This document shows positions 17,885 through 26,983 of a DNA stretch of 64,000 bases, piece after piece. How positions within the stretch are numbered: the stretch's first letter is position 1; each line of letters starts with the position of its first letter. This DNA comes from Peribacillus muralis (lineage in GTDB: Bacteria; Bacillota; Bacilli; Bacillales; DSM-1321). The translations under genes were made by a program, and so were the position numbers. The notes under the pieces are model-generated. The model saw only the letters and a list, made by a program, of their open reading frames with translations. It made no database searches and was not told where the DNA came from. Location: contig NZ_LMBV01000006.1 in NCBI RefSeq assembly GCF_001439925.1, positions 62,220 to 126,219 of the forward strand, written 5' to 3'.

Positions 17885-19555
17885 TTAATATTCCATGATG
17901 ATCGGCAAAATCATTGGACGACGTTTCGTTTTTTCGTAAAAGAATTGATTCAAGGCATCACGCATTTCCTGTTTCAGCGTAGACCAATCGAACGGTTGGC
18001 GCGATCCATTTTTCTTGACGATTTCACTTACGATTTCAGTTGCTTCCGCGATCATTTTTTCTGATTCACGAACATAAACGAATCCCCTTGAAATGATTTC
18101 AGGACCAGCGGCAATACTTTTGTCTTGACGGTTCAAGGTTACGACTACAATCAAAATGCCATCCTGGGATAACAAGCGACGATCACGGAGAACGATATTG
18201 CCAACATCGCCAACACCGCTGCCATCTATCAGGATGTTTCCTGCCGGGACTTTGCCGGATAGGGCCATTTTATTTCCCTTCAGTTCGATGACATCACCTT
18301 TTTCGGCAATTACGATATTCTCCCGTTTAATTCCTGCTGCAATTCCGACTTTTTGATGTGCATATAAATGGCGGTATTCACCATGTACCGGGATGAAGAA
18401 TTTAGGATTCATCAGGTTGATCATCATTTTCAGTTCTTCCTGACTCCCATGTCCCGTTACGTGCACCTTATATTTATTGGCAGATACGACTTCGGCACCT
18501 ACCCTGTATAGCAAATCAACCGTTTTCGATAAAATCAGTTCGCCACCTTGTAGGGGGGAAGCACTAATTAAAACGGTGTCACCTTTTTTGATCGTTACCT
18601 GCTTATGAGTTTGTTTCGCCATCTTTTGGAGCGCCGCAATCGGTTCTCCTTGATGCCCTGTCGATAAGACGACGATTTCACGGTCGTCATACTGGCTAAT
18701 TTCGTTAATTGGGATTATTAGCTCGTCTTGTACCTTCAAATAACCAAGATTCAGTGCTGTTTCATAAACGCGTTGAAGGCTTTTCCCTACAACGGCCACT
18801 TTCCTGCGACTTGCTGCTGCCGCATTGAAAACATGTTGAATTCGGTTGATGTTCGAAGCGAAGCACGCAACGATGATCCTGCCCCGGGAAGCAAGGAAAG
18901 CTTCAGTAATGTCTCTGGCCACAACGGCTTCTGACGGCGTATAACCTGGCCTCTCAGCACCCGTACTATCCGATAGCAAGCATAGGACCCCTTCTTCCCC
19001 AATACTAGCCATTTTTCCGATCTCCGGTTTATACAGATCGGTTGCCGCTTGGTCGAATTTGAAATCCCCTGTATATACGATTGCGCCTTCACGTGTATGG
19101 ATTACCACTCCGACGGAATCGGGGATACTATGGTTAGTCCGGAAAAAAGACACGGCTGCTTGAGGGAAGCTTAACAGAGAATCGGAATCGATCTCGGTAA
19201 ACGTTGCCCTTCCATTAAAGCCATCTTCCTTTAATTTCGTTTTGATCAGTGCAAGAGTTAGCTTCGTTCCATAGACGGGAACCGGTAAAAATTTCAAAAC
19301 ATATGCAAGCGCTCCCATATGGTCTTCATGGCCATGGGTAATGAATATGCCCTGGACCCGTTCTTTATTATCCATCAAATAAGAAATATCTGGAATAACC
19401 GCATCGATACCGAGCATTTCTCCTTCCGGTAGCATCAAACCTGCATCAAGCAGGTATATGTCTTCGTTCACCTCAACAACGTACATGTTTTTACCAAGTT
19501 CCCCTTGTCCTCCAAGAGAAATGACTTTTATGCCATTATGTTTATCTTTAACCAA
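17885..19555 (-). CDS. rnjB: Ribonuclease J2
   Basis: 556 aa metallo-beta-lactamase/beta-CASP ribonuclease. The metal motif HGHEDH is intact at residues 74-79, followed by YTGDFKFD, LLSDST and the C-terminal GHGSQEELK and PVHGEYRHL motifs. It acts with RNase J1 in mRNA decay and 5' processing. The locus, next to dapA on one side and tepA on the other, is that of B. subtilis rnjB, which distinguishes it from rnjA. Start codon TTG with AAGGAGG 8 nt upstream. Its promoter is recognisable at 19604-19633. Confidence 0.93.
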   Translation of the reverse strand: MVKDKHNGIKVISLGGQGELGKNMYVVEVNEDIYLLDAGLMLPEGEMLGIDAVIPDISYLMDNKERVQGIFITHGHEDHMGALAYVLKFLPVPVYGTKLTLALIKTKLKEDGFNGRATFTEIDSDSLLSFPQAAVSFFRTNHSIPDSVGVVIHTREGAIVYTGDFKFDQAATDLYKPEIGKMASIGEEGVLCLLSDSTGAERPGYTPSEAVVARDITEAFLASRGRIIVACFASNINRIQHVFNAAAASRRKVAVVGKSLQRVYETALNLGYLKVQDELIIPINEISQYDDREIVVLSTGHQGEPIAALQKMAKQTHKQVTIKKGDTVLISASPLQGGELILSKTVDLLYRVGAEVVSANKYKVHVTGHGSQEELKMMINLMNPKFFIPVHGEYRHLYAHQKVGIAAGIKRENIVIAEKGDVIELKGNKMALSGKVPAGNILIDGSGVGDVGNIVLRDRRLLSQDGILIVVVTLNRQDKSIAAGPEIISRGFVYVRESEKMIAEATEIVSEIVKKNGSRQPFDWSTLKQEMRDALNQFFYEKTKRRPMILPIIMEY

Positions 19556-19603
19556 TCGAATATCCTCCTTAAAAAATCCCGTTCATAGTTTCCCAATGCT
19601 TTC

Positions 19604-19633
19604 ATTATAACCGAAGATCAAAAAACATGACAG
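19604..19633 (-). promoter_or_regulatory. SigA-type promoter of rnjB
   Basis: Minus strand CTGTCA (19628-19633, 4 of 6 bases), 18-nt spacer, perfect TATAAT (19604-19609), about 49 nt upstream of the rnjB start codon. Confidence 0.6.
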
Positions 19634-19870
19634 CACTTACCATTTTCAGCGTTTTTTTCATCCATTTCCTATTAAAAGAGCGGTACCGATATGTATCACT
19701 AATGCGCTTACAATAAACTGGTCATGAAAACCCATGCTTTCACCTGCTGAGGTGAGGGAGTTGTCATTTATACGCATGTTTATGTAAAAACAAGCCAATC
19801 TCCAACGATCAGCTTGTTCCGTGATTCTTTATTTTTGGCTGTTTTCGCATTACTTTGGCTTTAATGCGGT

Positions 19871-20001
19871 GTGGTTGATTTCCGCCTACAATGCTTCTTA
19901 GCTTTACAGAGGGGGGGCGGTGAGCCACCTCGGCATGAACGCCCGTGTTAAGGTCTCACCTGTCCCGATGCTCCGACAGAAGTATCGAATTCCGCTTAAA
20001 T
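19871..20001. repeat. Decayed Bacillaceae-type intergenic repeat
   Basis: The order of blocks GGTTGATTTCCGC, GGGCGGTGAGCC, CCTCGGC, GTCTCACCTGTCCCG, GCTCC and TTCCGCTT follows a roughly 120-130-nt repeat I recall scattered between genes in several Bacillaceae genomes. Several blocks carry point changes, so this is an old copy. It is unusually GC-rich for an intergenic stretch here. Identification rests on recall, not a search. Confidence 0.5.
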
Positions 20002-20039
20002 CTTTCGTTTTAAATCCAACAATCTTTACGAAAAGAGCC

Positions 20040-20906
20040 TTATTTTTTTAAAACAGAAGCTAAAGCCAGTCGTTCCTGCTCAGTCAAGGGCACGATCGGC
20101 AGCCTTACAGAGCCTACATCAATTCCCTTTAACTGAAGTGCTGTCTTGACAGGTGCCGGACTTGGAGCGGCAAACATGCCTTTTATAAGCGGTAACAGTT
20201 CCTGATGCAGCCTAGCTGCCTCTTTCAAATTCCCGCTGATGAATGCTTCCACTATTTTCTGTAACTCATTGCCAGCAACATGGGATGCAACTGAAACTAC
20301 ACCTACACCACCTATAGCAAGTACAGGGAGAGTTAAAGCATCGTCCCCGCTGTATAATTCGAAATCATCGTCCGTTCCAGCTATGATCTCGGTCATCGCG
20401 TTTAAATCCCCGCTCGCTTCCTTGACCGCTAATATATTAGGAATTCTTGAAAGGCGAATGATCGTTTCCGATTCAATGTTAACCGAAGCACGCCCGGGGA
20501 TATTGTATATCATTACTGGCAGTGTCGTACTCGCTGCGATCGCTTTAAAATGTTGGTAAAGGCCTTCTTGATTCGTTTTACTATAATAAGGGGCCACGAG
20601 CATGATTGCATCCGCGCCGTTTTGTTCTGCTTTTTTTGTCAACTCAATGGAAGCATACGTATTGTTGCTTCCTGTACCCATGATGATGGGCACTCGCTTT
20701 TCCACAACTTTGGAGACATGGCGCAATAAAGCGATTTTCTCCTCCGAAGATAAAGTCGGGGATTCACCCGTCGTTCCTGAAAGCACAAGCGAATCGGTTC
20801 CATTCGCCAGTAAGTAATTGACCAGTGAGGTCGTTTTTTGAAAATCGATATTTCCCTTGCTATCGAAAGGGGTGACCATTGCGGTTGATACTCTACCAAA
20901 TATCAT
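20040..20906 (-). CDS. dapA: 4-hydroxy-tetrahydrodipicolinate synthase
   Basis: 288 aa TIM barrel. It condenses pyruvate with aspartate semialdehyde, the first step toward diaminopimelate, lysine and spore dipicolinate. The Schiff-base lysine is Lys162 in ILAVKEASGD; the proton-relay Tyr134 is in MIYNIPGR; SGTTGESPTL is the substrate loop. Two adjacent ATG codons are possible; the second, giving MIFGRVSTAM, is 7 nt from GAGGTG and is preferred. It ends the dpaA-dpaB-asd-dapG-dapA series, 34 nt after dapG. Confidence 0.95.
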   Translation of the reverse strand: MIFGRVSTAMVTPFDSKGNIDFQKTTSLVNYLLANGTDSLVLSGTTGESPTLSSEEKIALLRHVSKVVEKRVPIIMGTGSNNTYASIELTKKAEQNGADAIMLVAPYYSKTNQEGLYQHFKAIAASTTLPVMIYNIPGRASVNIESETIIRLSRIPNILAVKEASGDLNAMTEIIAGTDDDFELYSGDDALTLPVLAIGGVGVVSVASHVAGNELQKIVEAFISGNLKEAARLHQELLPLIKGMFAAPSPAPVKTALQLKGIDVGSVRLPIVPLTEQERLALASVLKK

Positions 20907-20940
20907 CATCTAACACCTCTTTATAAAACTTTTTTATGGA

Positions 20941-22167
20941 TTATTGGTTTTCACTTTCATGCAATTGAAATGCGTAATGAAGTGAATTAACAGCTTCTAT
21001 CAAATCTTCTTCCTTGACCAGGACCCAGATCGTCGTATGGCTGTCAGCTGACTGAAGAATGGCAATTTCCTTTTCCGAAAGTGCCGTAACGATCTTCGCT
21101 GCAACACCTGGCACTCCATTGATGCCTGCACCGACGACGGATACTTTTGCACAATTTCGTTCAATGACCGGTTCATGACCAAGCTCGGCCAAAATGGAAA
21201 GAGCCAGTTCCGTCATTTCTTCCGAAACGGTATATACGACACCGCTTGGATAAATATTTATGAAGTCCACTGAAATCGAGGCATTCGCCATTGCCTTGAA
21301 AACCTCGGCTTGCAAATTATATTGATCTTTTTTTGCGCGCACCTTGATTTGTGTGATTTTCGGAACATGGGCAATCCCTGTTACGAGCCTCTCACGGATA
21401 TCACTGCCTTGGCTTCCTTTATTCACACTTGTAACAAGTGTACCTAAGCCTTCGCTGTAAGTCGACCTAATTCGGATCGGCACTTTTGCCTGCATCGCAA
21501 TTTCAACAGCACGTGGATGAATCACCTTGGCTCCTTGATAGGCCATGTTGCAAACTTCCGTATATGAAACGAGCGATAATGGACGAGCAAGATCTGCAAT
21601 GCGAGGATCAGCGGTCATGATCCCTTCCACATCCGTAAATATATCCACCCTTTCAGCTTGCAAAGCCGCCCCCAATGCTGCTGCTGATGTATCACTACCA
21701 CCACGGCCGATGGTCGTAATGTCCCCATTTTTTGCCGCCCCTTGGAACCCTGCTACGACGACAACATCCTTCAGCTCCAATTCTTTCATGAGACGGTCAC
21801 ATTTCATTTCCATGATTTTCGCACTTGAATAGTCGGTATTCGTCAAGAACCCTGCCTGGGCACCAGTATATGCGACGGCATCAATACCGTGTTCTAAAAG
21901 CATATTGGTGAATACGACGGAAGATATCGTTTCACCCACCGACATAAGGAGATCCTGTTCACGTTTCGAAAGACTTGCTTTCGAGCCATTGACTAGAGAA
22001 AGTAATGTGTCCGTTGCATAGGGATCGCCCTTTCTCCCCATCGCTGAAACCACAACGATCACTTTATAGCCTTCTTTAATTGCCTTTTCTATATGCCCTT
22101 TCGCAAATGAACGGCTTTTTTCATCACGAACGGATGTCCCACCGTACTTCTGGACAATGATTTTCAT
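20941..22167 (-). CDS. dapG: Aspartate kinase I (diaminopimelate-sensitive type)
   Basis: 408 aa. The kinase domain starts MKIIVQKYGGTSV, the signature of aspartokinases, and two ACT domains follow in the C-terminal third (about residues 260-400). The position between asd and dapA matches B. subtilis dapG, the isozyme inhibited by meso-diaminopimelate. The start is set by GGGGTG upstream of ATG at 22165-22167; an open-frame extension to 22200 runs through a hairpin and lacks a Shine-Dalgarno. Confidence 0.95.
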   Translation of the reverse strand: MKIIVQKYGGTSVRDEKSRSFAKGHIEKAIKEGYKVIVVVSAMGRKGDPYATDTLLSLVNGSKASLSKREQDLLMSVGETISSVVFTNMLLEHGIDAVAYTGAQAGFLTNTDYSSAKIMEMKCDRLMKELELKDVVVVAGFQGAAKNGDITTIGRGGSDTSAAALGAALQAERVDIFTDVEGIMTADPRIADLARPLSLVSYTEVCNMAYQGAKVIHPRAVEIAMQAKVPIRIRSTYSEGLGTLVTSVNKGSQGSDIRERLVTGIAHVPKITQIKVRAKKDQYNLQAEVFKAMANASISVDFINIYPSGVVYTVSEEMTELALSILAELGHEPVIERNCAKVSVVGAGINGVPGVAAKIVTALSEKEIAILQSADSHTTIWVLVKEEDLIEAVNSLHYAFQLHESENQ

Positions 22168-22189
22168 AATATGCACCCCAAATATAAGC

Positions 22190-22213
22190 CAGCTTCCCAA
22201 CTTCGGGAAGCTG
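22190..22213 (-). other. Hairpin in the asd-dapG spacer
   Basis: CAGCTTCCC (22190-22198) and GGGAAGCTG (22205-22213) form a perfect 9-bp stem with a 6-nt loop, ending 22 nt before the dapG start codon. No T-run follows, so it more likely marks RNA processing or stability than termination. Confidence 0.55.
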
Positions 22214-22270
22214 ACAAAAACTCTCTATTCTGTTGGATATCACTTTTTACGAATGTTTAAGAATGAATTA

Positions 22271-23326
22271 TTACTTGACGGTCACTAAACCTAATTTTAA
22301 AAGACTTTCAGCAATCTGAACGGAGTTCCAAGCTGCTCCTTTTAATAGATTATCGGAAACCACCCATAAATGGAAGCCTTTATCTTCATCCAAATCCTTG
22401 CGAATCCGGCCGACGAATACGTCATTTTTTCCGACGGATGAAGCAGGCGTTGGATAAATTTGTTGTTCAGGTTCATCCTCCAGTACTACTCCAGGAGCCA
22501 TTTTCATCAAATCTTTGATTTGAGAAGCTGACACTCCTTCTTTTTCCACTTCAATATAAACGGATTCCGAATGACCTGTTACAACAGGGAGCCTTACACA
22601 GGTTGCCGCTACCGGAAGATCATTGATATGCATGATTTTTTTTGTTTCATTGATCATTTTCATCTCTTCAAACGTAAACCCATTATCTTGGAATTTATCG
22701 ATTTGAGGGATGACGTTAAATGCGATTTGATAATGCTTTTCGTCACCCTTAACCGGTAAAATTTTCGGTTCTATCTCTTTGCCATCAAGCAAGTCGCGCG
22801 CTTGATCTTTTAATTCATTGATTGCAGCAGCACCTGCTCCTGAAACGGCCTGATACGTGGAGACCACAATTTTTGATAAGCCATAGGTCTGGCGGATAGG
22901 CTCTAATGCCACGACCATTTGGATCGTTGAGCAATTCGGGTTTGCAATGATTCCATTATGCTGTCTCAAGTCAGCTTCGTTTACTTCAGGCACGACCAGC
23001 GGCACATTTTCATCCATGCGGAATGCACTCGTGTTATCCACTACTATCGCTCCGCGTTTCACTGCTTCTGGAGCCAATTCCTTAGACACGCTACCTCCAG
23101 CACTGAATAAAGCGATGTCAATGCCTTCAAAGCTTTCAGGTTTTGCTTCCTGCACTTCGATTTCTTCGCCCTTAAACGTAAGTTTGGTTCCTGCGGAACG
23201 AGCCGATGATAAAAAGATGATTTTCTTGATTGGTAAGTCCCGTTGTTCGAGTGTTGAAATCATTTGTTGTCCCACTGCTCCAGTTGCTCCCACAACTGCA
23301 ATATGCAATCCCTGTGTCTCAGCCAT
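22271..23326 (-). CDS. asd: Aspartate-semialdehyde dehydrogenase
   Basis: 351 aa. It reduces aspartyl phosphate to aspartate semialdehyde with NADPH. The nucleotide-binding [12 protein letters not shown] is at residues 11-22 and the catalytic cysteine is Cys132 in ANPNCST. Between dpaB and dapG, as in B. subtilis, so the pathway enzymes for diaminopimelate and dipicolinate are made together. A 215-nt gap to dpaB probably holds its own promoter, which would allow vegetative expression apart from the mother-cell dpa genes. Confidence 0.96.
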   Translation of the reverse strand: MAETQGLHIAVVGATGAVGQQMISTLEQRDLPIKKIIFLSSARSAGTKLTFKGEEIEVQEAKPESFEGIDIALFSAGGSVSKELAPEAVKRGAIVVDNTSAFRMDENVPLVVPEVNEADLRQHNGIIANPNCSTIQMVVALEPIRQTYGLSKIVVSTYQAVSGAGAAAINELKDQARDLLDGKEIEPKILPVKGDEKHYQIAFNVIPQIDKFQDNGFTFEEMKMINETKKIMHINDLPVAATCVRLPVVTGHSESVYIEVEKEGVSASQIKDLMKMAPGVVLEDEPEQQIYPTPASSVGKNDVFVGRIRKDLDEDKGFHLWVVSDNLLKGAAWNSVQIAESLLKLGLVTVK

Positions 23327-23542
23327 TTGTTCATACTCCTTTTCTATCTCTAAAAATTAGTTTATTTGTTGGTATACTTCTACTTGCTCAGAATATCATT
23401 TATTTTATCACATTAACATTCCAAAAGGGTCGGACTTTAACAAAATATTCTGGTAGTGTAATGTTTTTTAAGACTTTCCACACGGAAAAATCATGCATGA
23501 AAATCAGTTATCAGAAAGCGGGAGCGTATCAGGACACAGGTT

Positions 23543-24145
23543 TTAGTTTAAATCATCCTTGAACCTTTCAACGATGACTGGTTGAATTTGTTCACTTTCG
23601 AGTGCCGATATGATCGTATCCCTGATCATGCTCATCCTGGCAACCATCGAGCTCGGCTTACCTATTGGATTATCCTGACCATAAGGAACGAAATAAATAT
23701 CTTTTGCTGCCATCAGCCTCATGAGATTGACGCCATTTAACCCGAGTGCATCGTTCGTGGATATCGCGACCACAACCGGACGGTGGTTTCTCATCGTCGC
23801 TTTTGCAGCCATAAGTACGGGTGAGTCGGTTAGGGCATTTGCCATTTTGCTCATTGAGTTACCTGTCAAAGGAGCGATTACCATGCAATCAAGGGGCAAC
23901 TTTGGCCCTAATGGTTCTGCTTTGACGATTGTATCAACGACACGATTCCCCGTCAATTTTTCAATTCTTTCAACCCAATCATCGCCTTTTCCAAACCGTG
24001 TTTCCGTATTCTGTACAGTCGATGTTACGATTGGAATGACTTCTGCCCCTTCATTCACAAGCTTTTCAATTTCAGGAAACACTTCATCATATGTGCAATG
24101 CGACCCTGTCAATCCAAAACCAATCCGTTTCCCTTGGAGACTCAT
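23543..24145 (-). CDS. dpaB: Dipicolinate synthase subunit B (SpoVFB)
   Basis: 200 aa flavoprotein-like domain. It starts MSLQGKRIGFGLTGSHCTYDEVFPEIEKL; LTGSHC is the phosphate-binding loop of the flavoprotein family, and MVIAPLTGNSMSKMANALTDSP the conserved second motif. With DpaA it makes dipicolinic acid in the mother cell late in sporulation. Its start overlaps the dpaA stop by 4 nt. Confidence 0.95.
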   Translation of the reverse strand: MSLQGKRIGFGLTGSHCTYDEVFPEIEKLVNEGAEVIPIVTSTVQNTETRFGKGDDWVERIEKLTGNRVVDTIVKAEPLGPKLPLDCMVIAPLTGNSMSKMANALTDSPVLMAAKATMRNHRPVVVAISTNDALGLNGVNLMRLMAAKDIYFVPYGQDNPIGKPSSMVARMSMIRDTIISALESEQIQPVIVERFKDDLN

Positions 24146-25044
24146 ATCATTTTCCCCTTCCTTTTCCTGTACTCATCAGAAATCAATACTCCCAGAGCGT
24201 TCGCCAATATCTGACCAGCAGTTTTCGGAGCCACTATACCCGGTAAACTCGGTGCCAATAGTGCCTTAATCCCTCTTTTTTCAGCATAACGAAAATCCGT
24301 CCCCCCTGGTTTTGAAGCAAGGTCGATGATTAATGTATGAACGGGCATATTTGCAATAACGCTTGCTGTAATGATCGGAAAAGGAATCGTATTGATACAA
24401 ATATCAGCATTTTTCATTTCTGCAGCTAGATCATTTAAATGGAACGGAGTTAGTGCCATTTCTCTGACCCTAGCGATATCTTCACTTTTTCTTGCCCCTA
24501 CCTTCACTTTTGCTCCGAGAGCATGAAATGACCTGGCCACACTCATGCCGACCCTGCCCAAACCAAGAACGGCCACATTCGATCCATGGATCGTAAAGTC
24601 AGTATGTTGGATGGCCATCATGATTGCACCCTCCACAGTAGGAATTGAATTATAAATGGCTACATCATCACGTTCGAACAAGAGAACGAGTTTGCGATCC
24701 GCTTTCTGAAATAATTCATTGAGGTAATTATTGCTGATTCCTGCATAAAAAACGCAGTGTGCTGGGGTATCTTTTATCATTTCTTCAGTCAAGACGACCT
24801 CTTCGCTGGAAAAGATCGTTTCCACTTTGCCATCAGTATCCGTGCCCCGGACAGGCAGAATTACTGAATCTATTTCCTTGAAATTTATATCTTCCATTTT
24901 TTCCTTAACCGCTCCGGTAAAAGCATGGTCGAGCTGTTCAAAACCAACTAATAATAGCTTCGCATCAAGCTCCGTCAGTTTACGGACAACTTCAAGCTGA
25001 CGCGCATCTCCACCAATTACAGCGATTTGCATACCTGTGAGCAT
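24142..25044 (-). CDS. dpaA: Dipicolinate synthase subunit A (SpoVFA)
   Basis: 300 aa. It begins MLTGMQIAVIGGDARQLEVV, which gives both the expected N-terminus and an AAGGTGA 8 nt upstream; an in-frame extension to 25065 is not supported. A second nucleotide-binding motif, VAVLGLGRVGMSVA, lies near residue 155. With DpaB it oxidises dihydrodipicolinate or a related intermediate to dipicolinate for the spore core. In B. subtilis the operon is SigK-dependent; I found only a partial SigK-like box here. Confidence 0.94.
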   Translation of the reverse strand: MLTGMQIAVIGGDARQLEVVRKLTELDAKLLLVGFEQLDHAFTGAVKEKMEDINFKEIDSVILPVRGTDTDGKVETIFSSEEVVLTEEMIKDTPAHCVFYAGISNNYLNELFQKADRKLVLLFERDDVAIYNSIPTVEGAIMMAIQHTDFTIHGSNVAVLGLGRVGMSVARSFHALGAKVKVGARKSEDIARVREMALTPFHLNDLAAEMKNADICINTIPFPIITASVIANMPVHTLIIDLASKPGGTDFRYAEKRGIKALLAPSLPGIVAPKTAGQILANALGVLISDEYRKRKGKMI

Positions 25045-25191
25045 TAAAACCGTCACCTTCTTCATTTAAAAGATCCTAAACATTCCTCACCTCATGATGC
25101 ATTCCCCTCAAGAAGCAATTTAAGTTTATGCGACATTCTCTAGTTACCCTGCCATCTTATGTTTTTACTTGAAAAACGGTGATAAGAAAAG

Positions 25192-25229
25192 AAAAAACGC
25201 CTTAGCTATCGGCAGCTTAGGCGTTTTTT
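25192..25229. terminator. Terminator between ymxH and dpaA, usable on both strands
   Basis: AAAAAACGCCTTAGCT and AGCTTAGGCGTTTTTT form a 16-nt stem with one mismatch. T-runs follow on both strands. It ends the ymxH transcript. Confidence 0.9.
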
Positions 25230-25277
25230 GATCGTTCATTTGAAGCTGTAAAAGAGATTATCGACCGTAACTTTGCA

Positions 25278-25577
25278 TTACCCGTCCATATTCTCCCCAC
25301 CTTTCGAAAGCCCTTCCTGAAAATCGATGATGACCATATCCGTGCCGATTTTTTTTATATGGTCCCACGGTACGCGGATTTCACTGCCATTCCTTAAAAG
25401 GCCGAACCATTTGACCGATGGGATGATCAACGTGGTAATTTGTCCAGTTTCGTCTATTTCCAGATCCGTTTGTCCGAGGATCCCTAATCGCTCGGCCCTG
25501 TTCACATCGACTATCTCCTTACCACTCAATTCACTTAATCTCACTACTAGCTCCCCCTTTTTCACCTTATAATCCAT
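25278..25577 (-). CDS. ymxH: YlmC/YmxH family PRC-barrel protein
   Basis: 99 aa, PRC-barrel-like: a beta-rich fold with VRLSELSGKEIVDVNRAERLGILGQTDLEID and an INDE-like PWDHIKKIGTDMVIIDF. It matches the sporulation-associated YmxH found between mlpA and spoVFA in Bacillus. No membrane span. Function not established. It has its own terminator. Confidence 0.85.
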   Translation of the reverse strand: MDYKVKKGELVVRLSELSGKEIVDVNRAERLGILGQTDLEIDETGQITTLIIPSVKWFGLLRNGSEIRVPWDHIKKIGTDMVIIDFQEGLSKGGENMDG

Positions 25578-25660
25578 CTATATCCTGATAAAGGTAAACT
25601 TAGAAGGCTTTTCCTAAATAATCCATAACTCTAATCCCTTTTAGTTTCACGATTTTTCAC

Positions 25661-25698
25661 AAAAAAAGCCTGATCTTCCATTTCAAAAGGAAGATCAG
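25661..25698 (-). terminator. Terminator after mlpA
   Basis: CTGATCTTCC (25670-25679) and GGAAGATCAG (25689-25698) form a perfect 10-bp stem. On the minus strand GCTTTTTTTG follows. Confidence 0.93.
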
Positions 25699-25711
25699 AC
25701 GCGTATGGTTT

Positions 25712-26938
25712 TTATTTGTCCCAGTTTTCCAACGGGCTCACCAATGACAAGGAATGTTGCGTAAAGATTTGGTTAGCCAACTCATTGACGGTACCTTCTG
25801 TCACTTCGTCAATCTTGATGATGATATCATCAAGTGAACGGTGCTCACCTAACATGAGCTCATTTTTACCATTTCGGCTCATGCGGCTATTCGTGCTTTC
25901 AAGACTTAGCATCAAGCTACCTTTAAGTTGCTCTTTACTATTGCGCAGTTCCTTTTCGGTTATGCCATCCCTTTTTAACGTATCGAGCGTTTCCTGGATG
26001 GTTTCATACAGGCTGTCAAGTTGGTTTGTACCTGTCCCGCCATAGACTGTAACCAAACCGCTATCTTGGTAGCTGGAGTGGTAGGAGTATACGGAATAGG
26101 CAAGGCCGCGTTGCTCCCTGACGTCCTGGAATAGACGGCTGCTCATGCTTCCGCCAAGAATGTTATTCAAGGTAATCAAGCTGTATGTTTTATCATTGCC
26201 GATTTCCAATCCTTTGTACCCCAGGCATAAGTGGGCTTGTTCCGTTTCTTTTTTTCGAGTGATCTTATTTTCATGAAAAGCTGGCTTGACCAATTCAGGA
26301 CGATGTTTCCCTCCTTGATAAGAACCAAAGTAGCTTTCCACTTCAGAAATCAACTTTTCATCGACATTCCCGGCAATCGAGATTACCACCTTGTCAGGTG
26401 TATACATATCATGGACGTATTTCTTTAATGTCTCACTTGTGAAAGTTTCAAGCGTTTCTTCTGTACCAAGGATAGGATACCCAAGTGGGTGTTTTTCATA
26501 TACCGCCTGGCTTAAGAGATCATGGACAATATCATCCGGTGTATCTTCATACATTTTAATCTCTTCGTAGACGACATTTTTTTCTTTTTTCAACTCTTCC
26601 TCATCAAAGTTTGAATTGAAGAACATATCTGCAAGAATTTCAAGCGCATAGCTAGCATGATTATCCATCACTTTTGCATAATAGCATGTGTATTCTTTTG
26701 AAGTGAATGCATTCACCTGACCGCCTACGCTATCGAACGACTCGGCAATTTCTCGTGCATTCCTTGTTGTAGTCCCTTTGAAAAACATGTGCTCCAAAAA
26801 ATGTGAAACTCCATTCAACTCGGGTGTTTCATTTCGGGAACCGGTTTTAATCCATACTCCGATGGCTGCCGAGCGTACTGTCGGAATATTTTCCAATACG
26901 ATTCTTACTCCATTTTGACACGTGTATTTCTTAATCAA
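25712..26938 (-). CDS. mlpA: M16 zinc peptidase MlpA (YmxG)
   Basis: 408 aa, mitochondrial-processing-peptidase-like M16 protease. The motif HFLEH is at residues 46-50, with the third zinc ligand expected in the EEIKMYEDTPDD region about 75 residues on. It is a single active subunit, unlike the split YmfF/YmfH pair elsewhere in the window. In B. subtilis it has been linked to control of protease production. It follows ylxY by 45 nt. Confidence 0.93.
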   Translation of the reverse strand: MIKKYTCQNGVRIVLENIPTVRSAAIGVWIKTGSRNETPELNGVSHFLEHMFFKGTTTRNAREIAESFDSVGGQVNAFTSKEYTCYYAKVMDNHASYALEILADMFFNSNFDEEELKKEKNVVYEEIKMYEDTPDDIVHDLLSQAVYEKHPLGYPILGTEETLETFTSETLKKYVHDMYTPDKVVISIAGNVDEKLISEVESYFGSYQGGKHRPELVKPAFHENKITRKKETEQAHLCLGYKGLEIGNDKTYSLITLNNILGGSMSSRLFQDVREQRGLAYSVYSYHSSYQDSGLVTVYGGTGTNQLDSLYETIQETLDTLKRDGITEKELRNSKEQLKGSLMLSLESTNSRMSRNGKNELMLGEHRSLDDIIIKIDEVTEGTVNELANQIFTQHSLSLVSPLENWDK

Positions 26939-26983
26939 CTAACATTCCTCCCAATCATTCTATGCTGCTCACGTACCCATCCA

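Larger units (their letters stand above)
19556..20039. other. 484-nt intergenic region between dapA and rnjB
   Basis: No open frame worth calling. It holds the rnjB promoter near its left end, a short hairpin CACCTGCTGAGGTG near 19741, a 6-bp stem ACAAGC/GCTTGT around 19792-19819, and a roughly 130-nt decayed intergenic repeat at 19871-20001. No dapA terminator with a T-run was recognised. Confidence 0.6.

Noticed and set aside
23327-23542. Lysine riboswitch upstream of asd
   Set aside because: The spacer is only 215 nt, AT-rich, and shows none of the L-box conserved blocks.
25045-25191. SigK promoter for dpaA
   Set aside because: CATAAACTT (25122-25130 on the minus strand) partly fits the SigK -10, but no -35 AC lies at the usual spacing, so I do not call it.
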